This document shows, piece by piece, positions 1 to 8,263 of a DNA stretch of 64,000 nt. The notes beneath the pieces are model-generated. The model had not been told where the DNA came from, did not search any database, and saw only the letters and a program-made list of their open reading frames with translations. The DNA is taken from positions 1,550,001 to 1,614,000 of the forward strand of contig NZ_JAEAGP010000001.1 in assembly GCF_015999305.1 (NCBI RefSeq). The letters run 5' to 3'. This stretch comes from Erythrobacter sp. YJ-T3-07 (GTDB taxonomy: Bacteria > Pseudomonadota > Alphaproteobacteria > Sphingomonadales > Sphingomonadaceae). Position 1 is the stretch's first letter. Each line of letters starts with the position of its first letter. The translations under genes and the position numbers were made by a program.

Positions 1-120
1 AGCTGGGCGCGCGATGCGCGGCGGCTGGCGGATGGCGGCTTTCGCCTCGCAGAGCTGCGCCCGGTGGGCCAGTTCCGCTGGTCGACCCATGTCGAGCTGG
101 CGAGCCTGTTCGTGCGCTGA
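1..120 (+). CDS. C-terminal end of a TrmA/RumA-like RNA (uracil-5-)methyltransferase (partial)
   Basis: Only the last 39 codons are in the window; frame 1 is open from base 1 to the TGA at 118-120. The end reads VGQFRWSTHVELASLFVR. The QFRWSTHVE pattern resembles the C-terminus of class I SAM-dependent RNA methyltransferases of the TrmA/RumA family in sphingomonads, which methylate uracil C5 in tRNA or 23S rRNA. The catalytic cysteine and SAM-binding region lie outside the window, so the target RNA cannot be told. It converges on the exosortase hydrolase gene, with a palindromic element between them. Confidence 0.65.
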   Translation, partial: SWARDARRLADGGFRLAELRPVGQFRWSTHVELASLFVR

Positions 121-140
121 TTCTTTCCCAGCGACTTAAA

Positions 141-233
141 CTCCCCTCCCCGGCGGGGAGGGGTTGGGGAAGGGGGTTCCCAGCCATCGGCCGTGGTACA
201 CCCCCACCCAGCCTCCCCCTCAAGGGGGAGGAG
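141..233. repeat. Composite palindromic intergenic element, copy 1
   Basis: Two GC-rich hairpins flank a spacer of about 48 nt in the gap between convergent genes. The left stem is CCCCTCCCC (143-151) paired with GGGGAGGGG (155-163) over a 3-nt loop. The right stem is CCTCCCCCT (212-220) paired with AGGGGGAGG (223-231). The right half also carries ACACCCCCACCCAG. A reverse-oriented copy lies at 23347-23461. It probably ends transcription from both sides, like a REP/BIME element. There is no T-tract typical of an intrinsic terminator. Confidence 0.8.
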
Positions 234-242
234 AGAAGGGGG

Positions 243-1022
243 CTAGCCCCGCAGCATGTCCACGATCTTCGCGTCGAGCCACTCGCGCGCGCGCGGCTCG
301 ACGAAGGCATGGCTCGCGCCTTCGCAGCGGGCCACGCGGACATCGTCCTTGTCCCAGATGCCGTCGAACACCTGTGCGGTGCGGTCTGCACTGGCGAGGA
401 GGATGCTCACCGGCCCGTCGAACGTCGCCAGCCCCTTGCGCATCCGGCCTGCCAGATCGCTCGCCGCAGGGGCGGGGCGCGCGGCGCGGATCAGCCCGCC
501 CGCCAGCTTGCGCAGGTTCACGCCGCCGCGCAGCAGGCGCGCCACTTCGGACGGATCGCCCAGCTTTTGCAGATAGCGCGCGCGGATCGCCTGCGGGGGC
601 GGGGTATCGTCGTCCTCGTCCTCGATCGTCCACGGATTGCTCAGCACCAGCGCATCGCAGCCCGCGCCGCCCGCCAGCATCAGCGCGCTCGCCGCATCGC
701 AATTGCCATAGGCCACGATCCGCTTCACCTGAGGGGCGATCGCGCGAAACGCCTCGATCGCGGCGCGGATATCGGGTTCTGACTGGGTGAAGCCCAGGTT
801 CTCGCCCTCGCTGTCGCCGACCCCGCGGCGGTCGTACCGGAACACGGGGAAGCCGCGCTTGGCGATGGTCTGCGCCAGCCGCGCTTGCCCGCGAAACGCG
901 CCGCTGCGCAGCTCGTTACCCCCGCTCACCAGCAGCAGGCCGGTGGTCAGCGGCGCGGTGTCGAGCGTGCCGGCAAGGGTCGATCCCTCGCAATTGAAGG
1001 TCAGGTGCAGGCGGCGGCTCAT
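243..1022 (-). CDS. Exosortase A system-associated hydrolase 1 (alpha/beta hydrolase)
   Basis: 259 aa. It matches the exosortase-A-associated hydrolase 1 family (TIGR03100 type): an alpha/beta hydrolase with RYDRRGVGDSEGEN after strand 3 and a late His in GASHAFVEP. The nucleophile elbow reads YGNCDAAS, so Cys may replace the usual Ser. The substrate is unknown; the family co-occurs with XrtA and polysaccharide genes. The ATG overlaps the stop of hydrolase 2 by 4 nt (ATGA), so the two are probably translationally coupled. It is the last gene of the leftward operon GNAT - ACP - hydrolase 2 - hydrolase 1. Confidence 0.85.
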   Translation of the reverse strand: MSRRLHLTFNCEGSTLAGTLDTAPLTTGLLLVSGGNELRSGAFRGQARLAQTIAKRGFPVFRYDRRGVGDSEGENLGFTQSEPDIRAAIEAFRAIAPQVKRIVAYGNCDAASALMLAGGAGCDALVLSNPWTIEDEDDDTPPPQAIRARYLQKLGDPSEVARLLRGGVNLRKLAGGLIRAARPAPAASDLAGRMRKGLATFDGPVSILLASADRTAQVFDGIWDKDDVRVARCEGASHAFVEPRAREWLDAKIVDMLRG

Positions 1023-1720
1023 CCCACGTCCCTCATCGCCACCGAGATCGTCGCGGCGAGCGCGTCGGCCTGCGCCGCATCGAAATCGGGTTCGGCACGC
1101 AGCCACAGGGGCCGTCCGCCGAGCGTTTCGTGGTCGATCAGGGTGACGCCGTCGCCGCGCGCAGGCACTTCGGCGCTCTCCAGCGCAGCGAACAGCGCGG
1201 GGCCGATCGACCATCCGGCGAGCTGGACGCCTTCGCTGCGGCCCGTCGCCTCGATCTCTTCCCGCGTTTCGGGCGCTCCGGCCTCTTTGGTCGAGATGAT
1301 CCGCGCGCGAACCATGGCCCGCAGGATCTTCGGCCCGTCCTGCGAGGCGTAGTCCCATCCGGGCAACCCGGCAGGCCGCAGCAATGCACCTCCGCGCACG
1401 CTCAACACATGAGTCGCGCCGAAATGCTCCGCCGCTGCGGCAGCGCCTGCGCGCCAGCATTCAAGAGTCTGCTGTGCGAGCAGCGCGCGGCTCTCGTTGC
1501 AGCCGGGCAGGTCGGGCAGCACGCTGTCCACGCCTGCATCGTCGAGCCGGCGCATGATCTCCACGATCTGCCGGCGAAGCTTGTTGGCTTCCTCGAACAA
1601 AGGCGGGATCACCAGCAGGCGTGCGTCGCGCGCGCGATTGAACACGAGCGCGACTTCGCTGCGCGTCTCACCGTCAGCGGCAGGACACGGCCATTCGACG
1701 AACTGGAATGGGGTTGTCAC
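1019..1720 (-). CDS. Exosortase A system-associated hydrolase 2
   Basis: 233 aa, GTG start at 1718-1720, 12 nt after the acyl carrier protein stop. The N-terminal part (RLLVIPPLFEEANKLRRQ) and the later GWSIGPALF resemble the exosortase-associated hydrolase 2 family (TIGR03101 type), an alpha/beta-hydrolase-like protein. It contains GWSIG as the possible nucleophile elbow. The pairing with hydrolase 1 and an ACP suggests handling of an acylated or thioester intermediate for the surface-polymer pathway; that is inference. No good Shine-Dalgarno precedes the GTG, consistent with coupling to the upstream gene. Confidence 0.8.
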   Translation of the reverse strand: MTTPFQFVEWPCPAADGETRSEVALVFNRARDARLLVIPPLFEEANKLRRQIVEIMRRLDDAGVDSVLPDLPGCNESRALLAQQTLECWRAGAAAAAEHFGATHVLSVRGGALLRPAGLPGWDYASQDGPKILRAMVRARIISTKEAGAPETREEIEATGRSEGVQLAGWSIGPALFAALESAEVPARGDGVTLIDHETLGGRPLWLRAEPDFDAAQADALAATISVAMRDVG

Positions 1721-1732
1721 GCCAGCAGCAAG

Positions 1733-2038
1733 TCAGTTGCTGGCGGTCTTGGCCTCGGCAAGGGCGAGCAGCCCGCCATAGGTTTCCAGATGGTCGCCAT
1801 CGACCTCGTCATCCTCGATGATGATGTCGAAGCGGTCTTCCATCTCGGTCAGCAGGTCGGCGACCGCCTGGCTGTCGAGTTCGGGCAGATGGCCGAACAG
1901 GCCGCTATCGGGCGTCAGGTCGGCTGCGCGTTCGTCCGACAGGCCGAGTACGTCGCGCAGGATTGCGCGCAGGGTCTCGTCGATCTTGCTGCGGGCGGGC
2001 CCGGTCGGGTCCGCAGTCGCTGAAGTCTGGGCGGTCAT
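1733..2038 (-). CDS. Acyl carrier protein of the exosortase A locus
   Basis: 101 aa. The phosphopantetheine attachment motif is the DS pair at residues 55-56 (PELDSQAVADLL), followed by an acidic helix II/III region, as in ACPs. The residue after Ser56 is Gln rather than the common Leu or Met. About 20 extra N-terminal residues (Thr/Ala rich) precede the fold. The first in-frame ATG at 2036-2038 is chosen; a longer reading has only weak upstream starts. It lies 35 nt after the GNAT gene. It may carry an acyl or aminoacyl group activated by the divergent ligase, but no cargo can be read from sequence. Confidence 0.8.
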   Translation of the reverse strand: MTAQTSATADPTGPARSKIDETLRAILRDVLGLSDERAADLTPDSGLFGHLPELDSQAVADLLTEMEDRFDIIIEDDEVDGDHLETYGGLLALAEAKTASN

Positions 2039-2073
2039 AGATACCGTTAAGCTGCCGTAAAAGTCGCGGTTGC

Positions 2074-3042
2074 CTAGCGGGGGGTGTTGCCTCTTGCAAG
2101 GATCGCGCGCGCTGCGCGTTTTGCGAGCGCAGGCCACGCGGCGGGCTGCGTGGGGTCCAGCGCGTCGAGCAGGAAGCGCGGACGCACCTGTTCCATCCAG
2201 TCCGCCTTGTAGGAATCGGAGCCTGTGCCGAAGTCCACCAGCGTGACATTATCACGGTCGATCACATGTTCGAACAGCGCGGCCGACAGCGTCGTGCCAG
2301 GCGAAATCGGCTTGGCGCTTTCCAGATGGGCGAGTTTGTGGATGTAGGCGATGGAGTTCTCCACGGTCCAGAACTGCGCCGCCACGGCCACGCCATCGGC
2401 GCGCGCGACGCCCAGCCTGATGCGCCCCGCCGCGCCTTCATCCTGTGCGAAGCGGCGCAGCAGATCGGGTTCGTCCTCGCTCGGCTTCCAGCTCTCGGCG
2501 TAGATCTTTTCGTAATCCACCCAGAGGCTTGCGTCGAAATGCTCGACGATTTCGACCTCGACCTTCCGGGCCTTGCGCTTGAGCGTGGTGCGCAGGCGAC
2601 CGGGTCGACTGGCCCAGTATTCGGCAAAGCTGCGGCCCGCGACCGGCAGCACATGGTTCTCGTCGCACTGGGTCAGCGAGACCTGCCAGCCGGCCTTGCG
2701 GAATGCAGCGGCGAGGCGGGTGGCGGAGCCGTCTTCGTCGGGCAGCGGCCAGAGCGTCACGCGCGGAGCCTCGCGCTTCAGATCGTGTGCCAGTGCCTCC
2801 AGCATCGCATCGCCTGCGTCACCGGCGGGCACCACCGGACGCCAGGTGAAGGCATACCAGTTGCGCAGCGCTTCGATGCGTCCGTCGGTCCGGTTGAGCG
2901 CGATGGTTGCGTGGCTGCCCCCCGTCTCGACCCGCTTGAAAAAGGCGTGCGGGCGCGAATCGGCGAGCAGCGCGTACCACTCGGGCCGCTCGAACGGAGA
3001 CGGGCAGGCGCACCCACAGGCTTGCTGCGGTGTTGCTTGCAC
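2074..3042 (-). CDS. GNAT-family acyltransferase (CelD/BcsL-like) of the exosortase A locus
   Basis: 322 aa. The C-terminal half shows the Acetyltransf_6/CelD-like layout: a basic segment (RLRTTLKRKARK), a YEKIYAESWKP stretch, and a later AQFWTVENSIAYIHKLAH followed by VDFGTGSDSYKADW. These proteins acylate sugars or aminoacyl groups of surface polymers. The start is set at the GTG 3040-3042 because AAGGAGG lies 8 nt upstream (3051-3057); the in-frame ATG at 3106-3108 would overlap the start codon of the divergent ligase. First gene of the leftward operon with the ACP and two hydrolases. Confidence 0.75.
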   Translation of the reverse strand: MQATPQQACGCACPSPFERPEWYALLADSRPHAFFKRVETGGSHATIALNRTDGRIEALRNWYAFTWRPVVPAGDAGDAMLEALAHDLKREAPRVTLWPLPDEDGSATRLAAAFRKAGWQVSLTQCDENHVLPVAGRSFAEYWASRPGRLRTTLKRKARKVEVEIVEHFDASLWVDYEKIYAESWKPSEDEPDLLRRFAQDEGAAGRIRLGVARADGVAVAAQFWTVENSIAYIHKLAHLESAKPISPGTTLSAALFEHVIDRDNVTLVDFGTGSDSYKADWMEQVRPRFLLDALDPTQPAAWPALAKRAARAILARGNTPR

Positions 3043-3106
3043 AATGGTAACCTCCTTGTGATAGCCACCTGTTTCCGCGTTCACGAGGCGTTGTACTCCT
3101 ATCTCC
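3043..3106. promoter_or_regulatory. Compact divergent start region of the exosortase locus
   Basis: Only 64 nt separate the GTG of the leftward GNAT operon from the ATG of the rightward ligase operon. The leftward strand has a near-perfect Shine-Dalgarno (complement of cctcctt, 3051-3057). The rightward start has only a weak purine stretch about 15 nt away. The promoters must overlap here or lie inside the neighbouring coding regions. I see no convincing -35/-10 pair. Confidence 0.5.
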
Positions 3107-4627
3107 ATGACCCAGCCCGATCCGACTCCTTTTCCGATCGACCATGTTATCGAACACGGCCCTGATGCGGACCCGGCGCTGGCTCTGCGCGACGGCACCC
3201 TTAACTATGCGGACTTAAGAACCCGTGTCGGTCGGTTGGCGGCGTGGCTGAAATCGCAGATCCCGGAAACGGGCGCGCGGATCGCGAGCTGGTCCGCGAA
3301 GGGCGAGCTGACCTGTCTGCTGCCGCTGGCCGCGCCGCGTGCCGGGCTGGTCCACGTGCCGATCAACCCGATGCTCAAGCGCACACAGGTGGCGCATATT
3401 CTGGCGGACAGCGGCGCTGCCATGCTGATCGGCACGCCCGCGCGGCTTGCCACGCTGGAGCCGGGCGATCTGCCCGTCGGGTGTGCGCAAGTAGAGGAAA
3501 GCGCGGCGCTGGAGGCGGCGCAGGCCTGCGATCCACTGCCAAAGTCCGCCGCCGATCCGCAGACCATCGCCGCGATCCTCTATACCAGCGGGTCGACCGG
3601 CAAGCCCAAGGGCGTGGTGCTGAGCCATGCGAACCTGTGGCTGGGCGCGGTCAGCGTGGCGCATTACCTCAAGCTGCGCAGCGACGATGTGACGCTCGCG
3701 GTGCTCCCGTTGGCGTTCGACTACGGCCAGAACCAGCTGCTTTCGACCTGGCGCGCGGGCGGCTGTGTCGCCCCGCTCGACTACCTGATGCCGCGCGACG
3801 TGACCAAGGCGGTGGCGAAACATCGCGCGACCACGCTCGCCGCCGTGCCGCCGCTGTGGCGCCAGTTGGTTGAAGCGAAGTGGGAAGAGGGTGCGGGTGA
3901 CAGCCTCAAGCGCCTGACCAATTCCGGCGGCGCGCTGACGCCCGATCTGATCGACGCGATGCGTGCGACCTGGCCCGCTGCCGATATCTACCCGATGTAC
4001 GGCCTGACCGAGGCGTTCCGTTCCACCTTCCTCGATCCCGGTCTGGTCGCAACGCACCCGACCTCGATGGGCAAGGCGGTGCCCTTTGCCGAGGTGCTGG
4101 TGGTGAACGAGGCGGGCGGGCCCGCCGCGCCGGGCGAAGAGGGCGAACTGGTCCATTGCGGGCCTCTGGTGGCACAAGGATACTGGCAGGACCCCGAGCG
4201 GACGGCGGAGCGATACAGGCCCGCCCCCGCACATTCCGAATATGGCGGAATGGCCGTGTGGTCGGGCGACTATGTGAAGCGCGATGCGGACGGCCTGCTC
4301 TATTTCGTCGGGCGGCGCGACGCGATGATCAAGAGCGCGGGCAACCGGATCAGCCCGCAGGAGATCGAGGACGCGGCGCTCGCCACCGGGCTGGTCGCCG
4401 ATGCGGTGGCCTTCGGCGTGGCCGATGCGAAGCTTGGCCAGGCGGTCCATCTGGTGGTGCGCGGTGCGGGCGAGGTGGATGCGCTGAAAGCCGCGCTCAA
4501 GCGCGATCTGCCCAGCTTCATGCAGCCCCACGCGATCGAATGGCGCGAGGACCTGCCGCTGAACCCCAATGGCAAGATCGACCGGCCCGCGTTGTTCCGG
4601 GAAGTCAGCGAAAGGCTCGCTGCATGA
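3107..4627 (+). CDS. Acyl-CoA ligase (AMP-forming), exosortase A system-associated
   Basis: 506 aa, full length for the ANL superfamily. The phosphate-binding loop YTSGSTGKPKG starts at Tyr159, followed by YPMYGLTE (adenine binding), GDYVKRDADGLLYFVGR (hinge) and the terminal lysine motif LPLNPNGKIDR. It resembles the exosortase-A-associated ligase (TIGR03098 type). It would activate a carboxylate as an adenylate and transfer it to CoA or to the ACP encoded on the other strand. Its stop overlaps the decarboxylase start by 4 nt. The substrate is unknown. Confidence 0.9.
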   Translation: MTQPDPTPFPIDHVIEHGPDADPALALRDGTLNYADLRTRVGRLAAWLKSQIPETGARIASWSAKGELTCLLPLAAPRAGLVHVPINPMLKRTQVAHILADSGAAMLIGTPARLATLEPGDLPVGCAQVEESAALEAAQACDPLPKSAADPQTIAAILYTSGSTGKPKGVVLSHANLWLGAVSVAHYLKLRSDDVTLAVLPLAFDYGQNQLLSTWRAGGCVAPLDYLMPRDVTKAVAKHRATTLAAVPPLWRQLVEAKWEEGAGDSLKRLTNSGGALTPDLIDAMRATWPAADIYPMYGLTEAFRSTFLDPGLVATHPTSMGKAVPFAEVLVVNEAGGPAAPGEEGELVHCGPLVAQGYWQDPERTAERYRPAPAHSEYGGMAVWSGDYVKRDADGLLYFVGRRDAMIKSAGNRISPQEIEDAALATGLVADAVAFGVADAKLGQAVHLVVRGAGEVDALKAALKRDLPSFMQPHAIEWREDLPLNPNGKIDRPALFREVSERLAA

Positions 4628-5886
4628 GCATCGAACGTCGCAGGCGCGATCCCAACGCCGCCAAGCCGCTCGGCCCGATCCCGCTGGGGTTCGAGGCGAT
4701 CGATGGCGAACTGGCGATCGGCGGGCGCAAGGCGAGCGATCTGGTCGCCGAAGCGGGCGACACGCCGCTGTTCGTCTATTCGCGCGCCATGCTCGATGCG
4801 CGGATGGCGGCCTTGCGCGCCGCCATGCCGGAAAGCCTCGCGATCCATTACGCGGTCAAGGCCAACCCGCACCCCGATGTGATCGCCCACATGGCAGGGC
4901 TGGTCGACGGCTTTGATCTCGCCTCGGGCGGGGAGCTGGCGATCCTGCAAGGCGTCGGCATCGACGGGGCGCACATCAGCTTTGCCGGGCCGGGCAAGCG
5001 CCCGCGCGAAATTCGCGCCGCGATCGAGGCAGGCGTGACGCTCAACTGCGAAAGCGAGACCGAGGCTGAGCGTGCGCTGGAGATAGGCCGGGATCTCGGT
5101 ATCCAGCCCAAGGTCGCGGTGCGGGTGAACCCCGATTTCGACATGCGCGGATCGGGCATGAAGATGGGCGGCGGGGCCAAGCAGTTCGGGCTGGATGCAC
5201 AGCGGGTGCCCGCGCTGATCCGTCATCTGATCGAGGGCGGGGCGCAGTGGCGCGGCCTGCACATCTACACCGGCAGCCAGACTCTGGAGGCCGATGCGGT
5301 GATCGAGACGCAGGGCCATGTGCTCGACCTGGCAGCGCGGATCGCGCGCGAGGTCGGACAGCCATGCCCCGCGCTCAATCTGGGCGGCGGTTTCGGCATC
5401 CCCTATTTTGCGGGCAACGAACCGCTCGACATCGCCGCGATCGGTGCGGCGCTGAGTGATCGTTTCGCGAATCTGCCCGACGAACTGGCCGAGACCGAGA
5501 TGGCGATCGAGCTGGGGCGCTATCTGGTCGGCGAGGCGGGGGTCTACCTCGCGCAGCTCGTCGATCGGAAGGAAAGCCAGGGCGAGATTTTCCTGATCAC
5601 CGACGGCGGATTGCACCATCAGCTGGCCGCATCGGGCAATTTCGGGGCGGTGGTCCGGCGCAATTATCCGCTCGCCATCGCGACGAAGTTCGATGCGCCG
5701 ACCGCAGAGATCGCGAATGTCGTCGGCTGCCTGTGCACCCCGCTGGACCGTTTGGCCGACAAGGCAGAGCTGCCGCGTGCCGAGGTCGGCGATCTGGTCG
5801 TGGTGTTCTGCGCCGGGGCCTATGGTGCGTCGGCTTCGCCGATGCATTTCCTCGGCCAGGGACCTGCGCTGGAGATGCTGGTCTGA
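4624..5886 (+). CDS. PLP-dependent decarboxylase, exosortase A system-associated
   Basis: 420 aa, fold type III (alanine-racemase-like barrel plus C-terminal beta domain) of the Orn/DAP/Arg decarboxylase family. The PLP lysine is K79 in HYAVKANPHPDV. The phosphate loop is LGGGFGIPY, and the late C-x-GAYG motif appears as CAGAYGASASPMHF. It matches the exosortase-A-associated decarboxylase (TIGR03099 type). With the ligase and ACP it may make and load an amino-acid-derived group, which is inference. Translationally coupled to the ligase. Confidence 0.9.
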   Translation: MSIERRRRDPNAAKPLGPIPLGFEAIDGELAIGGRKASDLVAEAGDTPLFVYSRAMLDARMAALRAAMPESLAIHYAVKANPHPDVIAHMAGLVDGFDLASGGELAILQGVGIDGAHISFAGPGKRPREIRAAIEAGVTLNCESETEAERALEIGRDLGIQPKVAVRVNPDFDMRGSGMKMGGGAKQFGLDAQRVPALIRHLIEGGAQWRGLHIYTGSQTLEADAVIETQGHVLDLAARIAREVGQPCPALNLGGGFGIPYFAGNEPLDIAAIGAALSDRFANLPDELAETEMAIELGRYLVGEAGVYLAQLVDRKESQGEIFLITDGGLHHQLAASGNFGAVVRRNYPLAIATKFDAPTAEIANVVGCLCTPLDRLADKAELPRAEVGDLVVVFCAGAYGASASPMHFLGQGPALEMLV

Positions 5887-6078
5887 CGGCTGCGTCAGCG
5901 CGCGGTGTTTACCTCTTGCCAACCCGGCGTCCCAGATCGGGATCGGGTGCGATCAGATCCCTTAGCTAACGGGATATTCACCCTTTTTGGCGAGGAACGA
6001 TCCCAAATCGTCGGCCAATGGTGGCGGCGCGCTTCGCGGGTGCGCTGTCCGGCCGACACGAATGGAAGGATCGATCCC

Positions 6079-6720
6079 ATGCGCAACCGCGCGATTGCCA
6101 GGTTCACGGCGCTTATCCTGGGGCTTTTCGCTCTCTCCGCCTGCATGAGCGGCGGCGGGCCCGAGCTGCCGCCTGCCGCCTTCGTGGCGACGCAGGAGGG
6201 GCCGAGCCAGGAATACGTGATCGGCCCGCTCGACGAATTGTCGATCAACGTCTGGCGCAACCCGGAGCTGAGCGCGCAGAACATCCAGGTTCGCCCCGAC
6301 GGGCGCATCTCGATCCCGCTGGTCACCGACATGCCTGCCGTGGGCAAGACCCCGGCAATGCTGCAGGAGGATATCCGCTTGCACCTGTCTCAGTTCATCG
6401 AACAGCCGATCGTCTCGGTCATCGTGAACAAGTTTGCCGGGACGTTCAGCCAGCAGGTGCGGATCATCGGCGCGACCGAAAAACCCGCCTCGATCCCCTA
6501 TCGCGCCAACATGACCGTGCTTGACGCGATGATTGCGGTCGGCGGCCTCAGTGAATTCGCGGCGGGCAACAAGGCCAAGCTGATCCGCTTCGATCCGCGC
6601 ATCGGGCGCCAACGCGAATATGCGCTGCGCCTGTCCGATCTGCTGCGGCGCGGCGACAGCAAGGCCAACGTCATGCTCGCCCCGGGCGATGTCATCATCA
6701 TTCCCGAAAGCATGTTCTGA
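6079..6720 (+). CDS. XrtA system exopolysaccharide export lipoprotein (Wza-like)
   Basis: 213 aa. Lipoprotein signal with lipobox ALSAC, Cys22. Then a polysaccharide export domain (YVIGPLDELSINVWRNPEL, VRPDGRISIPL) and one SLBB-type domain (VRIIGATEKP, MTVLDAMIAVGGLS), ending APGDVIIIPES. It would form the outer-membrane/periplasmic export channel. The ATG is chosen because AAGGAT lies 7-13 nt upstream; a 192-nt gap before it probably holds the promoter for the export genes, though I found no clear consensus or sigma-54 site there. Confidence 0.92.
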   Translation: MRNRAIARFTALILGLFALSACMSGGGPELPPAAFVATQEGPSQEYVIGPLDELSINVWRNPELSAQNIQVRPDGRISIPLVTDMPAVGKTPAMLQEDIRLHLSQFIEQPIVSVIVNKFAGTFSQQVRIIGATEKPASIPYRANMTVLDAMIAVGGLSEFAAGNKAKLIRFDPRIGRQREYALRLSDLLRRGDSKANVMLAPGDVIIIPESMF

Positions 6721-6735
6721 AGAGGCTGACGCGAC

Positions 6736-8253
6736 GTGAACGATCTCTTCGACGAAGTGCGCTCGGCGCTCTATTCGGCCTGGAGCCGGAAATGGCTGGC
6801 GCTGGGCGTGGCCTGGGCGGTGTGCCTCGCGGGCTGGCTGTTCGTCGCCTCGATCCCGAACACCTATGAAAGCCACGCGAAGATCTTCGTCCAGCTGGAC
6901 GATGTGCTGTCCAAGCAGATCGGCATCGCGGGCAGCGACATGACCGATATTGCGCGGGTCAAACAGCGCATCGCCAGTGCATCGACGCTGGGCGAAGTGA
7001 TCAAGTCGACCAAACTGGGCGAAACCGTCCGGACCCCGCGCGACATGGAAAATGCGATCGCCAGCCTCGCCCAGCGGGTCAAGGTGCGCAGCCAGGAAGA
7101 CAACCTGTTCGAAATCACAGCCGACATGGGCCGCAGCGATTACACCGACGCCGAGAACGCCAAGCTGGCGCAGGACGTCGTGGTGAAGATGCTCGAGATC
7201 TTCCGGCAGGCCAATGTCGAGGGCACGCGCGGCGAGGTGAGCGACGCGGTCGCGTTGCTCGACCAGCAGCTCGACCAGCGCGCCAAGGAGCTCGAAAAGG
7301 CCGAGGCGCGGCGGACCGAGTTCGAGGCCCAGCACCCCGAACTGATCGGCGGATCGGCTGCGATCTCGACCAAGTTGCAGAGCGCGCGGGCCGAGATGCG
7401 CGGCGTTGAAGCCGATCTGGCAGCGGCGCAGAGCGCGCTCGCGGCGATCACCGGACAGCTGGCGAGCACGCCGAAGACGATTTCGGGCGGTGGCTTGAAT
7501 GGTGGCGGCAGCGCGTTGCAGCAGGCCGAAACGCAGGTCGCGCAGCTGCGCGCGCGCGGCCTCAAGAACGATCATCCCGACATGCAGACCGCGCTGCGTC
7601 AGTTGCAGTTGCTGCGCCAGATGGGCGGTGATGCGGCCACCGCAGGCGGCATGCCGAACCCGGCCTACAGCTCGCTCGTCTCCATCCGGGCGGAGCGGCA
7701 GGCCAATGTGCAGGCACTGCTGGCGCGCAAGGCCGCGTTGCAGGCCGACATCTCGATGACGATGGCCGATCAGATCAGCGAGCCGGGCCTGGCTGCCGAA
7801 GCGCAGCGGGTCGGGCGCGATTACGAAGTACTGAAGAACAAGTACGACGAATTGCTGCAGGACCGCGAAGAGATGGAACTGCGCAGCCAGGTGGAGAGCG
7901 AGCGCAGCTCGTTCCGCTTCGACATCATCGATGCACCCGGCATCTCGACCAAGCCCGCCGCGCCCAACCGGCCGGTCCTGCTGGTCGCGGTGATGGTGCT
8001 GGGCGTGGGCGCGGGGCTGGGCAGTGCGATCCTGCTGACCTTGCTGCGCTCGACCTTCTCGACCGCCGACGGGCTCAAGAAATCGCTCGGCCTGCCGGTG
8101 CTCGGGACGATCTCGAACGTCGTGCCGCCCGAGCGCAAGGCGATCGAGGATCGCCGCATGCGCCTGTTCTACGCCGGATCGGGCGCGCTTGCGGGATTGC
8201 TGGTGGTCCTGCTGGGAATCGAATTCATCCAAGTCGGTCAGGTGATCGCATGA
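6736..8253 (+). CDS. XrtA system polysaccharide chain-length determinant (Wzz/GumC-like)
   Basis: 505 aa, GTG start 15 nt after the export gene. A Wzz N-terminal domain with a membrane span at about residues 16-37 is followed by a long periplasmic coiled coil (about 150-400) and two C-terminal hydrophobic segments (PVLLVAVMVLGVGAGLG and GALAGLLVVLLGIEF). The Pro-rich SKPAAPNRP motif precedes the penultimate span, as in Wzz/PCP proteins. It matches the exosortase-associated chain-length family (TIGR03007 type) and likely works with the following kinase to set polymer length. Confidence 0.9.
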   Translation: MNDLFDEVRSALYSAWSRKWLALGVAWAVCLAGWLFVASIPNTYESHAKIFVQLDDVLSKQIGIAGSDMTDIARVKQRIASASTLGEVIKSTKLGETVRTPRDMENAIASLAQRVKVRSQEDNLFEITADMGRSDYTDAENAKLAQDVVVKMLEIFRQANVEGTRGEVSDAVALLDQQLDQRAKELEKAEARRTEFEAQHPELIGGSAAISTKLQSARAEMRGVEADLAAAQSALAAITGQLASTPKTISGGGLNGGGSALQQAETQVAQLRARGLKNDHPDMQTALRQLQLLRQMGGDAATAGGMPNPAYSSLVSIRAERQANVQALLARKAALQADISMTMADQISEPGLAAEAQRVGRDYEVLKNKYDELLQDREEMELRSQVESERSSFRFDIIDAPGISTKPAAPNRPVLLVAVMVLGVGAGLGSAILLTLLRSTFSTADGLKKSLGLPVLGTISNVVPPERKAIEDRRMRLFYAGSGALAGLLVVLLGIEFIQVGQVIA

Positions 8254-8263
8254 GGACCCGCCG

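Noticed and set aside
3043..3108. Longer GNAT reading starting at the ATG on 3106-3108
   Set aside because: It would overlap the ligase start and ignores the strong AAGGAGG 8 nt before the GTG at 3040-3042.
5887..6078. Sigma-54 promoter ahead of the export genes
   Set aside because: A TTGGC occurs at the right kind of place but no matching TGC element lies 10-11 nt downstream, so there is no support.
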